From Bacteriovoracaceae bacterium (GTDB lineage: Bacteria > Bdellovibrionota > Bacteriovoracia > Bacteriovoracales > Bacteriovoracaceae), in NCBI GenBank assembly GCA_947441615.1, contig CANEUH010000001.1, positions 124,001-188,000 of the forward strand: 64,000 nucleotides of DNA, written 5' to 3'. The notes under the pieces were generated by a model. The model saw only the letters and a program-made list of their open reading frames with translations. It ran no database searches and had not been told where the DNA came from. Of the stretch, positions 18,561 through 27,159 are shown in pieces. A program made the translations under genes and the position numbers. Position 1 is the first letter of the stretch. Each line of letters opens with the position of its first letter.

Positions 18561-18973
18561 GAAGCTTTCTTAATATTTTCCTCTGATTTCTTTTCTCTTT
18601 CTTGACGATACTTTTCAAGCACCGCAATATTCGATGCACTTTCTATCGATGCTTTTTTCTTGAAGTGAGACATCACTAAGTACCACACTACAAGTGGTAA
18701 TCCCAAAATGAGTGTGATTCCTAAAATGGCAGTACTGCTCCAGCTGTTCGATGGGGGAGTGGACTTGATTTTAGTGGCTTCGGGTTTATTTTTATTAGTC
18801 TCAATTTGCTGGAGGTCTTGCTCTAGATTGTAGAGGGACTCCGTACCTTGAGGAGTGACCTTGGACTCTTCAACCTCGATTCCCACAAAATCCTCAACAG
18901 CTGGTTTGCGTCCCTGGGCCAGAGAAATACCAGAGTAAAGAACAAGGAAAAACGCAAGTAATCGAAAAGTCAT
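18557..18973 (-). CDS. Single-pass membrane protein with signal peptide
   Basis: Using the ATG at 18973, 8 bases after AAGGAG, the protein has 138 residues. It has a signal peptide (ending GISLAQG), a polar periplasmic segment of about 60 residues, then one membrane helix (SSTAILGITLILGLPLVVW) and a basic cytoplasmic tail. This is a type I membrane topology. No catalytic motif is seen and the function is unknown. Confidence 0.6.
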   Translation of the reverse strand: MTFRLLAFFLVLYSGISLAQGRKPAVEDFVGIEVEESKVTPQGTESLYNLEQDLQQIETNKNKPEATKIKSTPPSNSWSSTAILGITLILGLPLVVWYLVMSHFKKKASIESASNIAVLEKYRQEREKKSEENIKKAS

Positions 18974-19083
18974 AAGAAGTGCTCCTTTATGATTTATCGG
19001 TCTCAATTGCTTAATTCTTTAGCTAAAGATTTCAATCATATTTCCGAATAGAAAGCGTGTTAATTCCTTAACTAAGGTTGAGC

Positions 19084-19800
19084 ATGAAAATTGTATTTGT
19101 GTTTACTTTACTCTCATTCGGATATGTATTTTCACTTTGGAAGTGGGGTGGTCTCGATAAGACTGTGACCGCCAAGTGGCAATCCCAATTAGAATATGAA
19201 AGAAAAGCGCTGTCGTTAGCAAAAGAAAATCGACTCCTAACCAAAGAGATCTCGGATCTTAAATATCAAATTTCCGAGCTTGAATCGAAGAATAAATTTT
19301 TTGCGGGTCAGACAGAATCGAATACAAAAACAAAACCAGAAAGAGCGATCGCAAGTATTCCAACGACTAGTACCAATGATCTTGTGAATTATGAAGTTTA
19401 CAAATGGACGCCGGAGAAACTCCTTGCGATCGGAGAAAAAGAATTCCATTTTAAAAATTACGAAAAATCGTCTCAATACTATTCTGAACTCATTCAACGA
19501 TTTCCAAAACATGAAATAATTGGGGATAGAGTCCTTTTTGGTGCAGGGGTTGCAGCATTTGAGACTGGGAAAAAATATGAAATGTCTGAAAAATATTTCT
19601 CAAAGTTAGTAACTGAATATCCGAAATCTGATTTTTACAGAGGAGCAAAGCTTTGGCTTGCTCTTTCCCAATACAATCAGGGTGAACATCAAAAATTTTT
19701 AAAAACAGTTGAAGAATTTAGACTTAAATATCGCAATACAGATGAATGGAAAATTTTAAGTAGGTACTATGAGGACATCAATGAAAAAGTTAAGCAGTAG
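19084..19800 (+). CDS. Membrane-anchored TPR protein (CpoB/YbgF-like)
   Basis: The ATG at 19084 gives 238 residues; a TTG two codons earlier is less likely. An N-terminal hydrophobic segment is followed by a coiled coil (about 30-70) and a Ser/Thr linker. A C-terminal tetratricopeptide region follows, with repeats of the type YSELIQRFPKHEIIGDRVLFG and KYFSKLVTEYPKSDFYRGA. This order, coiled coil then TPR, is that of CpoB/YbgF, a periplasmic partner of the Tol system, but no tol genes are nearby. Its end overlaps the FecR-like gene by 20 bp. Confidence 0.7.
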   Translation: MKIVFVFTLLSFGYVFSLWKWGGLDKTVTAKWQSQLEYERKALSLAKENRLLTKEISDLKYQISELESKNKFFAGQTESNTKTKPERAIASIPTTSTNDLVNYEVYKWTPEKLLAIGEKEFHFKNYEKSSQYYSELIQRFPKHEIIGDRVLFGAGVAAFETGKKYEMSEKYFSKLVTEYPKSDFYRGAKLWLALSQYNQGEHQKFLKTVEEFRLKYRNTDEWKILSRYYEDINEKVKQ

Positions 19801-20785
19801 TTTAATACTTCTATCGCTCTCTATATCAGTTTGGGCCAAACCTATGGCCCAAGTGGTTAAAGTAGATGGCACAGTCTTCGTTGTAACGAATGAAGGAAAA
19901 ACGTCTGCATTAAGAGCGAACGAACATATTGAAGAAAAGTCAGAGGTTCTAGTTGAAGAAGGGGCGTCTGTTACACTAAATGATTACTACGATGCCACTT
20001 ATCACTTGATTGGTGGATCCCATTTGAAGCTATTTAATAAATCAGTCCAGCTCAAAAAAGGTAAGGCATGGATTCAATCCATGACTACTAAGCATCCACT
20101 GGTCCTAACAACGGCCAATGGTCACGTTAGTTATTCTAAGAGTGAATTTATTGTTACCTTTGATCAGGCAACAGCACGCTCACAGGTTCTGGTTATTAAT
20201 GGAGAAGTAGAGACTTCTAATATTTTGAATAAATCGATGAAACACATTGTTTCTGCGGGATCATTTTCAATGATTGATCCAGAGGTTGAAAACGGTACAC
20301 CACGTGCTCCAACAAAAGTCGGGTTACAATCTCTTGATACAGCTCTTGCTGAATTTAAAATTGTCACAGAAAAAGAAAAAAAACTACCTACTCCAAGTAG
20401 AGAAATTGCCTCAATCAATAATGACGTTAATGTCACTCCTGCCATCAAAAAAGGTGAGATTATTTTCATGAAAACTCACCGCCGACCTGCTTCTGTTGGC
20501 CCAGGTGATGCTCATAAGTATTATAAAAAAATGGTCACAAAAAAATCACCTGATCAATTTGTCCCAGTGATGATTTACGGAACAACCTGGAGTGAGACAA
20601 AATCTGTCCTCGCTCCAAGAGCGCCAGCATCTGTACAACCAACTTCTCCAGAACTTCCCAAAATGACTCCTCAAGCGGTTAAACTTGATCTTGAGTTTAT
20701 GGATTCCCTTAAGAGACATGAATCTGAACAACCGAAAAATCCACATGATCTTCAGAATTTGATAGATGAACTAAAGAGCTACTAA
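19781..20785 (+). CDS. Secreted FecR-domain protein
   Basis: The ATG at 19781 is preferred because GAGG lies 6 bases upstream; it gives 334 residues with a signal peptide ending SVWAKPM. Residues about 25-170 look like a FecR domain: VVKVDGTVFVV, then KSEVLVEEGASVTL, and a region resembling LKKGKAWIQSM. Such domains are beta-rich and sense or bind envelope ligands. A long Pro/Lys-rich tail follows. It overlaps the TPR gene and the two are likely expressed together. Confidence 0.7.
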   Translation: MKKLSSSLILLSLSISVWAKPMAQVVKVDGTVFVVTNEGKTSALRANEHIEEKSEVLVEEGASVTLNDYYDATYHLIGGSHLKLFNKSVQLKKGKAWIQSMTTKHPLVLTTANGHVSYSKSEFIVTFDQATARSQVLVINGEVETSNILNKSMKHIVSAGSFSMIDPEVENGTPRAPTKVGLQSLDTALAEFKIVTEKEKKLPTPSREIASINNDVNVTPAIKKGEIIFMKTHRRPASVGPGDAHKYYKKMVTKKSPDQFVPVMIYGTTWSETKSVLAPRAPASVQPTSPELPKMTPQAVKLDLEFMDSLKRHESEQPKNPHDLQNLIDELKSY

Positions 20786-20855
20786 CTCTCTAAATCTTAA
20801 CAAAAAAATGATCATCTCTTCGTTTTCTCAATCGAGAAAATTAAGAGATTTTTAA

Positions 20856-20876
20856 TATTTGGGCTATGCCCAAATA
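20856..20876 (+). terminator. Stem-loop downstream of the FecR-like gene
   Basis: ATTTGGGC (20857-20864) pairs with GCCCAAAT (20868-20875) around a TAT loop, with one more flanking T-A pair. A short AT-rich stretch follows. It probably ends the TPR-FecR transcript. Confidence 0.5.
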
Positions 20877-20909
20877 ATTTAAGATATCTTGAGTTTATGT
20901 TCTACCTCA

Positions 20910-20932
20910 ATGTCGATTAATATACTCGACAT
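20910..20932. promoter_or_regulatory. Inverted repeat around a -10-like box at the response-regulator start
   Basis: ATGTCGA at 20910-20916 is an inverted copy of TCGACAT at 20926-20932, with TAATAT (20918-20923) between them. It overlaps the probable start codon at 20931, as an autoregulatory operator would. Confidence 0.35.
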
Positions 20933-21608
20933 GGAAAAAACAAAAATGCACTTAACAATTATTGATGACAACAAAGACCTTCTAGATGTTCTTTCTAGCT
21001 CACTTTCTGATTCGTTTTCTGTCGAATCTTTTTCTGAGCCGGACAAGGGGCTAGATTTCATTATGAACAACCATACGGATGCGATTCTCTTGGATCTCAA
21101 CATCCCTGGTAAAGATGGATTTCAAGTTTATGAAGAGGTCAAAAGAACTAAGCAAAATCTTCCTATCCTTTTTCTAACTGGAGATTCAGATCTAGGTAAA
21201 AGAGTAAAAGGCTTGGAAATTGGAGCCGACGATTTTCTTTTAAAACCAGTTCTGACTGAGGAACTCGTTGCAAGAATTAAAAATCGTATTAGTTTATCTA
21301 AAAGAAACCTTCAAAATGCCAAAGTCATTAAGTTTAAAGACCTAACAATTGACCTTGATGGCCATCAGGTCATTCTAAGTAATGAAATTATCCGACTTAC
21401 GCCTAAAGAATATCAGCTTCTCTTAGTTCTTTCTCAGAACCCTAATAGGGTCATCCATAAAGATGATCTTATTCATATGCTTTGGAAGGATGTGCATGTA
21501 GAGGTCAACAATTTGGATACTCACTTCTCGAATTTGAGACGAAAACTAAAGCCCTTCTCAACTCACATCAAAACACTCAAGAACTTGGGCTACGTCCTGC
21601 GCATATAG
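20931..21608 (+). CDS. OmpR/PhoB-family response regulator (orphan)
   Basis: The 225-residue protein (from ATG 20931) has an N-terminal receiver domain: Asp12-Asp13, phospho-acceptor Asp55 in LLDLNIPGKDG, Thr83 in FLTGDSD and Lys105 in LLKPV. A C-terminal winged-helix DNA-binding domain follows, with LTPKEYQLLLVL and the end NLGYVLRI. No histidine kinase lies beside it. No clear ribosome site precedes any start, and the ATG at 20946 or TTG at 20889 are alternatives; the message may be leaderless. Confidence 0.88.
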   Translation: MEKTKMHLTIIDDNKDLLDVLSSSLSDSFSVESFSEPDKGLDFIMNNHTDAILLDLNIPGKDGFQVYEEVKRTKQNLPILFLTGDSDLGKRVKGLEIGADDFLLKPVLTEELVARIKNRISLSKRNLQNAKVIKFKDLTIDLDGHQVILSNEIIRLTPKEYQLLLVLSQNPNRVIHKDDLIHMLWKDVHVEVNNLDTHFSNLRRKLKPFSTHIKTLKNLGYVLRI

Positions 21609-21666
21609 TGCCCACTGCTAAATTAACCTTAAATCGGCTATCCTTTGGATATCAAAGGATAGCTTT

Positions 21667-23130
21667 ATGTTTTACACCCAAGATTCAGCTCTTACCTATG
21701 ACGATGTTCTTATCGTTCCTAATTACTCAGAAGTATTGCCAACTGAAGTAGAATTAAAGACACGGTTTTCAAAAAATATTTCGATGAATATTCCAATCGC
21801 TTCGAGTGCCATGGATACGGTGACGGAATCTAGGACAGCAATCGTCATGGCCCAAGAGGGTGGTATTGGAATTATCCATAAGAATCTTACTCCTGAGGAG
21901 CAGGCCTTCGAAGTGGAGAAGGTGAAAAAATACGAATCAGGAATGATCCTTGACCCATTTACAGTGGGGCCAGATCAAAAGATTTCAGATCTATTTGAAC
22001 TCATGAAAAAATATAAAATTTCGGGGTTCCCCGTTATTGATCATAATGAAAAACTCGTTGGAATTATCACAAACCGAGACCTTCGTTTTGTTTCCGATCA
22101 CTCTAAAAAAGTGAAAGATGTGATGACTTCTGAAAACCTAATCACTGCCCCGGAGGGGACAAGTTTTACAAAAGCAAAAGAAATTCTTCAAGAGCATCGA
22201 GTAGAAAAACTTCCTGTCATTAATCCTCAAGGCAAGCTTTGTGGTCTCATTACAATTAAAGATATTGAAAAGACGATTGCCTATCCAAATTCCAATAAGG
22301 ATAAATTCGGTCGTTTGAGGGTGGGTGCCGCTTGCGGGGTTTCAGAAAAAGAGATGAAGCGAGTTGAGGCCCTTATCCGTGCCCAAGTAGATGTGATTGT
22401 TATTGATACGGCCCATGGTCACTCTAAGGGTGTTATTGAGATGGTGAAAACCATTAAGCAGATGAATGCCAAAGTTGATGTTGTCGCTGGAAATGTCGCG
22501 ACAGCAAAGGCTTGCGAAGATCTGATCGCTGCTGGAGTTGATGGAATTAAAGTTGGTATAGGCCCAGGTTCCATTTGCACAACGAGAATTATTGCTGGGA
22601 TTGGTGTTCCACAAATGCAGGCGATTTTTGATTGCAGAAAAATTTGTGATAAAGCTGATATCCCTTTCATAGCTGATGGTGGGATTAAATATTCAGGAGA
22701 TATTGTTAAGGCCCTTGCTGGTGGAGCTTCATGCGTGATGATTGGGTCTCTCTTTGCTGGAACTGATGAAGCCCCGGGTGAGATGGTTTTATATCAAGGC
22801 CGAGCATACAAAATGTACCGCGGGATGGGATCACTAGGTGCCATGGAGAAAGGGTCTAAGGACCGCTATGGGCAAAGTGCCGTTGAAGAAGTTTCTAAAT
22901 TAGTCCCAGAGGGGATTGAAGGACAAGTTCCATACCGAGGATCTCTTGCGACGAATTTATTTCATCTTGTTGGAGGTATTCGTTCTGGGATGGGCTATGT
23001 CGGTGCTCCAACGATGAAGGAACTTAGAGAGAATGCTAAATTTATTAAAATAACTGCAGCATCATTAAAAGAGTCCCATCCACATGATGTCATAATAACT
23101 AAAGAAGCTCCTAATTATCGTCAGGTTTAA
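21667..23130 (+). CDS. guaB: Inosine-5'-monophosphate dehydrogenase
   Basis: GuaB oxidises IMP to XMP with NAD+, the rate-limiting step of GMP synthesis. The 487-residue TIM-barrel enzyme has two CBS domains inserted at about 95-205 and the catalytic Cys304 in GPGSICTTR. The mobile flap with [10 protein letters not shown] is present. It lies 3 bp upstream of guaA and forms the usual guaBA operon. The start ATG is preceded by AAAGGATAG. Confidence 0.96.
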   Translation: MFYTQDSALTYDDVLIVPNYSEVLPTEVELKTRFSKNISMNIPIASSAMDTVTESRTAIVMAQEGGIGIIHKNLTPEEQAFEVEKVKKYESGMILDPFTVGPDQKISDLFELMKKYKISGFPVIDHNEKLVGIITNRDLRFVSDHSKKVKDVMTSENLITAPEGTSFTKAKEILQEHRVEKLPVINPQGKLCGLITIKDIEKTIAYPNSNKDKFGRLRVGAACGVSEKEMKRVEALIRAQVDVIVIDTAHGHSKGVIEMVKTIKQMNAKVDVVAGNVATAKACEDLIAAGVDGIKVGIGPGSICTTRIIAGIGVPQMQAIFDCRKICDKADIPFIADGGIKYSGDIVKALAGGASCVMIGSLFAGTDEAPGEMVLYQGRAYKMYRGMGSLGAMEKGSKDRYGQSAVEEVSKLVPEGIEGQVPYRGSLATNLFHLVGGIRSGMGYVGAPTMKELRENAKFIKITAASLKESHPHDVIITKEAPNYRQV

Positions 23131-23133
23131 ACT

Positions 23134-24681
23134 ATGAAAACATCTATTTGGATTGTTGATTTTGGCTCCCAATACACTCAGCTGATTACGAGGAAATTTA
23201 GAGAACTCGGATTTAGTTCTATCATTATGACGGTGGAAGATGCACTTGATAAGATCGCAAAAGATTCTCCTGAGGCCCTTGTTCTTTCTGGTGGACCACA
23301 AAGTGTTTTTGAAGATACGACGGATTATTCTCCGTTTTTTGCGAATAAAAATTTACCCATCCTTGGCATATGTTATGGAATGCAGATTTTGGGACAATTC
23401 TTTGGGGGAAAGGTCGAGAAGGGTCTTCAAGGAGAGTATGGTCTAGCGAAACTAAAAGTCGTATCTAACCAAAAAATACCAGGACTACCGAATGAAAGTG
23501 ACGTGTGGATGAGTCACTCTGATCATGTGTCAAAACTTCCGGAAGGTTTTAGATTAATTTTTCAATCTGAAAATGGACTTACCGCTGGAATCACTCATGA
23601 ATCAAAACCTATTCTAGGCCTTCAGTTTCATCCTGAGGTTCATCATACGGTTCATGGGAAAGATATTCTTTCATATTTTTTAAATGATATATCAAAATTA
23701 AAGTCTAATTGGTCATCTAAAACAATGCTTGAAACTTCTTTGGATGAAGTGAAGAAAGTTAAGGGATCAAAGGTTCTTTGTGCATTCTCTGGTGGAGTTG
23801 ATTCATTGGTTGCTGCAACCTTGACTCAAAAAGTGATTGGAGATGATTTATATTGTTTTTTTGTCGATCACGGACTACTCAGACCTCAAGACATCCATCA
23901 CATTAAACTTCTTCAAGAAAAGACTTCATTAAAGATTGAGATCGTAAATGTTGAAGAGCAATTTCTAAAAGCTCTTGAGGGTCAAAAAGATCCAGAGTCT
24001 AAAAGAAAAATAATTGGTAAGACATTTATAGATGTGTTTGAGCAAAAAGTTCACGAATTTGAAAAAAATCACAAAATTAAATTTGATTATCTTCTACAGG
24101 GAACGTTGTATCCAGATGTGATTGAATCTATTTCTCCACATAAAAAAGGTGGAAAATCCGTTACCATCAAATCACACCATAATGTAGGAGGCCTTCCAGA
24201 AAGAATGCATTTAAAACTCCTAGAACCTCTTCGCTTTTTATTTAAGGATGAAGTTCGCGCCATGGGGTTAGAATTGGGGCTCAAGCATAGCTGGGTTTAT
24301 CGTCATCCATTTCCTGGCCCTGGTATCGGAGTCCGAGTCTTAGGAGAATTATCCCGTGACTCAATCCGCAAGGTTCAAGAGTCTGATCAAATTTTATTTG
24401 AAGAGCTAAATGCGCATCACTTGTATGATTCAACCTGGCAAGCCTTCACTGTTCTTCTTCCTGTGAAAACAGTTGGAGTCAAAGGTGACGGACGCGCCTA
24501 TGAAGAAGTTATTGCGGTGAGAATGGTTAATTCACAAGATGGAATGACTGCATCAGTAACGGAAGTCCCATGGTCATTTTTAAACAAAGTTTCCTCCAGA
24601 ATTTGTAACGAAGTGAGAGGAATTACGAGGGTGGTTTACGATTGCACCTCAAAACCTCCTGGAACAATTGAATGGGAGTGA
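23134..24681 (+). CDS. guaA: GMP synthase (glutamine-hydrolysing)
   Basis: GuaA aminates XMP to GMP with glutamine and ATP. The 515-residue protein has an N-terminal class I amidotransferase domain with Cys80 (GICYGMQ), His166 and Glu168 (QFHPEVH). An ATP-pyrophosphatase domain follows with the PP-loop SGGVDS (219-224). The C-terminal dimerisation domain ends CTSKPPGTIEWE, as in the family. It is the second gene of the guaBA operon. Confidence 0.96.
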   Translation: MKTSIWIVDFGSQYTQLITRKFRELGFSSIIMTVEDALDKIAKDSPEALVLSGGPQSVFEDTTDYSPFFANKNLPILGICYGMQILGQFFGGKVEKGLQGEYGLAKLKVVSNQKIPGLPNESDVWMSHSDHVSKLPEGFRLIFQSENGLTAGITHESKPILGLQFHPEVHHTVHGKDILSYFLNDISKLKSNWSSKTMLETSLDEVKKVKGSKVLCAFSGGVDSLVAATLTQKVIGDDLYCFFVDHGLLRPQDIHHIKLLQEKTSLKIEIVNVEEQFLKALEGQKDPESKRKIIGKTFIDVFEQKVHEFEKNHKIKFDYLLQGTLYPDVIESISPHKKGGKSVTIKSHHNVGGLPERMHLKLLEPLRFLFKDEVRAMGLELGLKHSWVYRHPFPGPGIGVRVLGELSRDSIRKVQESDQILFEELNAHHLYDSTWQAFTVLLPVKTVGVKGDGRAYEEVIAVRMVNSQDGMTASVTEVPWSFLNKVSSRICNEVRGITRVVYDCTSKPPGTIEWE

Positions 24682-24712
24682 TTTTAGGTTCTTTTTGTGA
24701 TAATGAGTTGTC

Positions 24713-25066
24713 ATGAAAAAACTTATCCTACTTCTTTTCGTTTTAATTTCTTGCACTCAAAAATACGCTAGTTATGATCTCATTCGAAAAGTTGATTTTA
24801 ATAAAGAGAGTTATGAGAGACCCATCACAACGATGCAGGTGATTCCCGTAGGAAAAGATCAATTAAATTCTTGTTTTAATCAGTGGCTTTTCTTTTCCAA
24901 TGCAGAAAAAGAAAAAAATGAATCGATACCATTTCTTGTCAGAAGTTTATGTCCAGGTAAGGATTACTTACTCGATTCTGATATGACAGAGACTTGGTGG
25001 ACAACGATTTTATTCACTAGATCTTGCGTGAACGTTGAAACAAGTTGCGCTCAGTTAAAAAAATAA
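24713..25066 (+). CDS. Small predicted lipoprotein
   Basis: The 117-residue product has a signal peptide with a lipobox, VLISC (Cys14). The mature part of about 100 residues has four more Cys residues, including one in SLCPGKDYLL and one pair near CVNVETSC, possibly forming disulfides in the periplasm. No family is recognised. It lies 31 bp after guaA and may be read through from it. It is convergent with mtnC. Confidence 0.6.
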   Translation: MKKLILLLFVLISCTQKYASYDLIRKVDFNKESYERPITTMQVIPVGKDQLNSCFNQWLFFSNAEKEKNESIPFLVRSLCPGKDYLLDSDMTETWWTTILFTRSCVNVETSCAQLKK

Positions 25067-25072
25067 TTCTAT

Positions 25073-25759
25073 CTATAGTTTTATTGGAATCTCTGAAAAA
25101 TCATGAATGAATTTATAACTTGATGATTGAGTTCCAGGTCTAATGACGTGGGTGACATCAAAACCAGCATCCTTAGCAGCAGCTAACTCCTCAGGAATGT
25201 CAGAGAAAAAATGAATTTCTGAAGGAAGAAGAGAAACCATGTTCGCTATGGTTTTGTATGCGGAAGAGTCTCTTTTTCCCCCAACTTTGGTATCGAAATA
25301 ATACGAAATAAACGGAGTAAGATCTCCGTCAGTAGAGTACCCAAAAATGAGTTTTTGAGCATGAACTGAACCAGATGAGTAAATACCAATTTTGGAGCCA
25401 GTCTCTAAAATTTTATAAAAGCATGCTTTCACATCGGGATAGACGTGGCCTTTAAAATCATTTCTGGAGTAGCCAACATCCCATATGTGCCCTTGAATTT
25501 CCTTAAGCGCACCATGTTTTCGATCTTGTTCAATCCAACGGTGGAGTGTCTCAATCACTCCCTCAATACTTAAGACTTTACCTTCTTCATTGAACACAGT
25601 TTCTTTGATCTCATTTACCGCCTTTGCGATTGAGTTCTCTTGGTAGTGTTGAAAAACGAATTGGGTTAGATGTTCTCTTGAATAAGGGAAAAGGACTTTG
25701 TGGACAAAATGAATGTCAGTCGTTGTTCCTTCAATATCAAAGAGAAATAATTTCGTCAT
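25073..25759 (-). CDS. mtnC: Enolase-phosphatase E1 (methionine salvage)
   Basis: MtnC converts 2,3-diketo-5-methylthiopentyl-1-phosphate to acireductone by enolisation and dephosphorylation. The 228-residue HAD-fold protein shows the family start FLFDIEGTTTDIHFV, the SSGSVHAQKL segment and the late FFSDIPEELAAAKDAG with its acidic Mg2+ residues. It overlaps mtnD by 4 bp (ATGA) and is last in the mtnB-mtnD-mtnC operon. Confidence 0.93.
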   Translation of the reverse strand: MTKLFLFDIEGTTTDIHFVHKVLFPYSREHLTQFVFQHYQENSIAKAVNEIKETVFNEEGKVLSIEGVIETLHRWIEQDRKHGALKEIQGHIWDVGYSRNDFKGHVYPDVKACFYKILETGSKIGIYSSGSVHAQKLIFGYSTDGDLTPFISYYFDTKVGGKRDSSAYKTIANMVSLLPSEIHFFSDIPEELAAAKDAGFDVTHVIRPGTQSSSYKFIHDFSEIPIKL

Positions 25760-26283
25760 AGTGAATACTTCTTTTCAATACCACTTTCGGTATAATTGGC
25801 AACCCATCCGTCCTGAGTTTGAAAAACTCTAATCGCTTTCACAAAATACTTTGGTGCTAGGTCAAACCAGTGAGTTACACCCTTAGGAACAGAGATAAAG
25901 TCACCTTTCTCACAAAGTAACTTAAAAACTTCACTTTTTTCTTTTAGATGAAAGAAAAACTGCCCTTCGCCATCGACAAAGAATCTGACTTCATCTTCTG
26001 AATGCGTGTGCTCAGATAGAAATTTTGCTCTTATGGCCTCAATATTGGGTGTTTCTTTATGAACATTTATAACATCTGCACTCAGGTAACCATGCTTTTT
26101 CATGTACGGGGAAAGCTTATGATCATAGGCCAATAAAATTGTTTCCTGAGAGTCATTATCTAATAATGGTCTATTAGCTTCCCATTGTTCAAAAATAATT
26201 CCACGCTCATTCATAAAGGTTTTAATGTCTTTAGGATCTTCTACGATTTTCGGGATTGGATCAAAAATAGTAAGAACGGCCAT
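25756..26283 (-). CDS. mtnD: Acireductone dioxygenase
   Basis: MtnD is a cupin metalloenzyme (Fe or Ni) that oxidises acireductone to the keto acid precursor of methionine and formate. The 175-residue protein has the metal-binding HTHSEDEVRFF motif with two His and one Glu, and the second motif ending GVTHWFDL with a third His. It overlaps mtnB by one base (TAATG) and mtnC by four. Confidence 0.93.
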   Translation of the reverse strand: MAVLTIFDPIPKIVEDPKDIKTFMNERGIIFEQWEANRPLLDNDSQETILLAYDHKLSPYMKKHGYLSADVINVHKETPNIEAIRAKFLSEHTHSEDEVRFFVDGEGQFFFHLKEKSEVFKLLCEKGDFISVPKGVTHWFDLAPKYFVKAIRVFQTQDGWVANYTESGIEKKYSL

Positions 26284-26909
26284 TAGAAACTCCTCATCTT
26301 AATTAAACATTCAAATAGATACTCGTAAGTTTCAATATGTCTTTTTGCTGTTGGAATATCTTTCCCCCAACTATAGAGCCCATGACTTGCTATAAGATAG
26401 CCGTGTACATTTTTTTTAAATCGATCTTTCATATTTTGAATTATTTCAGGCATGAGCTGAGAGTTCGGAACAATGGGAAGGATCTCCTGTAGTTCATGAG
26501 TCATATTACCTTCGAAAGCTTTTAATATTTCCCAGCCTTCAAAAGGTATTTCTTTATTCTTCTCATAGGCTCGAGATAAAACTGTCCCCAAAACTGAATG
26601 AGTATGTAGGACACAACGAATTTCAGGAAAATGATTGTAAATATCTAAGTGTAAATCAGTTTCGGCCGAAGATTTAACACCAGGTTTATTATAAGGGGGA
26701 AGAATAGCACCTTCTGAATTTATCAAAATAATGTCATCGATTGTGAACTTACTTTTATCGACACCTGATCTAGAGATAATGATCTCAAATGGATTTTCAG
26801 TTCTCACGGAATAATTCGTTGCAGTCGCAGGTGACCAACCCTTTTGGTTAAAAAACCAAATAGTCTCAAGTAGCTCTTCAGCGAGTTTGAGATTTTTACC
26901 GGTAAGCAT
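26283..26909 (-). CDS. mtnB: Methylthioribulose-1-phosphate dehydratase
   Basis: MtnB dehydrates 5-methylthioribulose-1-phosphate in the methionine-salvage pathway. It belongs to the class II aldolase/adducin fold with Zn2+; HTHSVLG and the late HGLYSWG contain the metal His residues. The ATG at 26909, with GGAGAAAG upstream, gives 208 residues, the usual size. The frame is open to 27059 but the extra 50 residues do not resemble the family. It heads the mtnBDC operon; mtnA and mtnK are not in this window. Confidence 0.92.
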   Translation of the reverse strand: MLTGKNLKLAEELLETIWFFNQKGWSPATATNYSVRTENPFEIIISRSGVDKSKFTIDDIILINSEGAILPPYNKPGVKSSAETDLHLDIYNHFPEIRCVLHTHSVLGTVLSRAYEKNKEIPFEGWEILKAFEGNMTHELQEILPIVPNSQLMPEIIQNMKDRFKKNVHGYLIASHGLYSWGKDIPTAKRHIETYEYLFECLIKMRSF

Positions 26910-27159
26910 GATTCTTTCTCCAAAATAAGAGGGTCTTCGTACCTCGAACTGTATGATTTTTGAAGAACTTTGTGTCCTGAATTTCAAGTAAAGATGCTGA
27001 AATAAGGTAGAAATGCCATGGCTTTGCGCGGTGTGGCCATAAGGTCCTTTGAGACTCATAAAATACTATTTAGTTTGGTGGTCTTCGCTTTGTCTTTTCC
27101 TCTCAAAAATGGTTAATTTAAGGTTAAGACACACACCCATTTTTCGAGGATCCTAGCGC

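Noticed and set aside
26910-27059. mtnB start at 27059
   Set aside because: 50 extra residues unlike the family; a good ribosome site precedes 26909.
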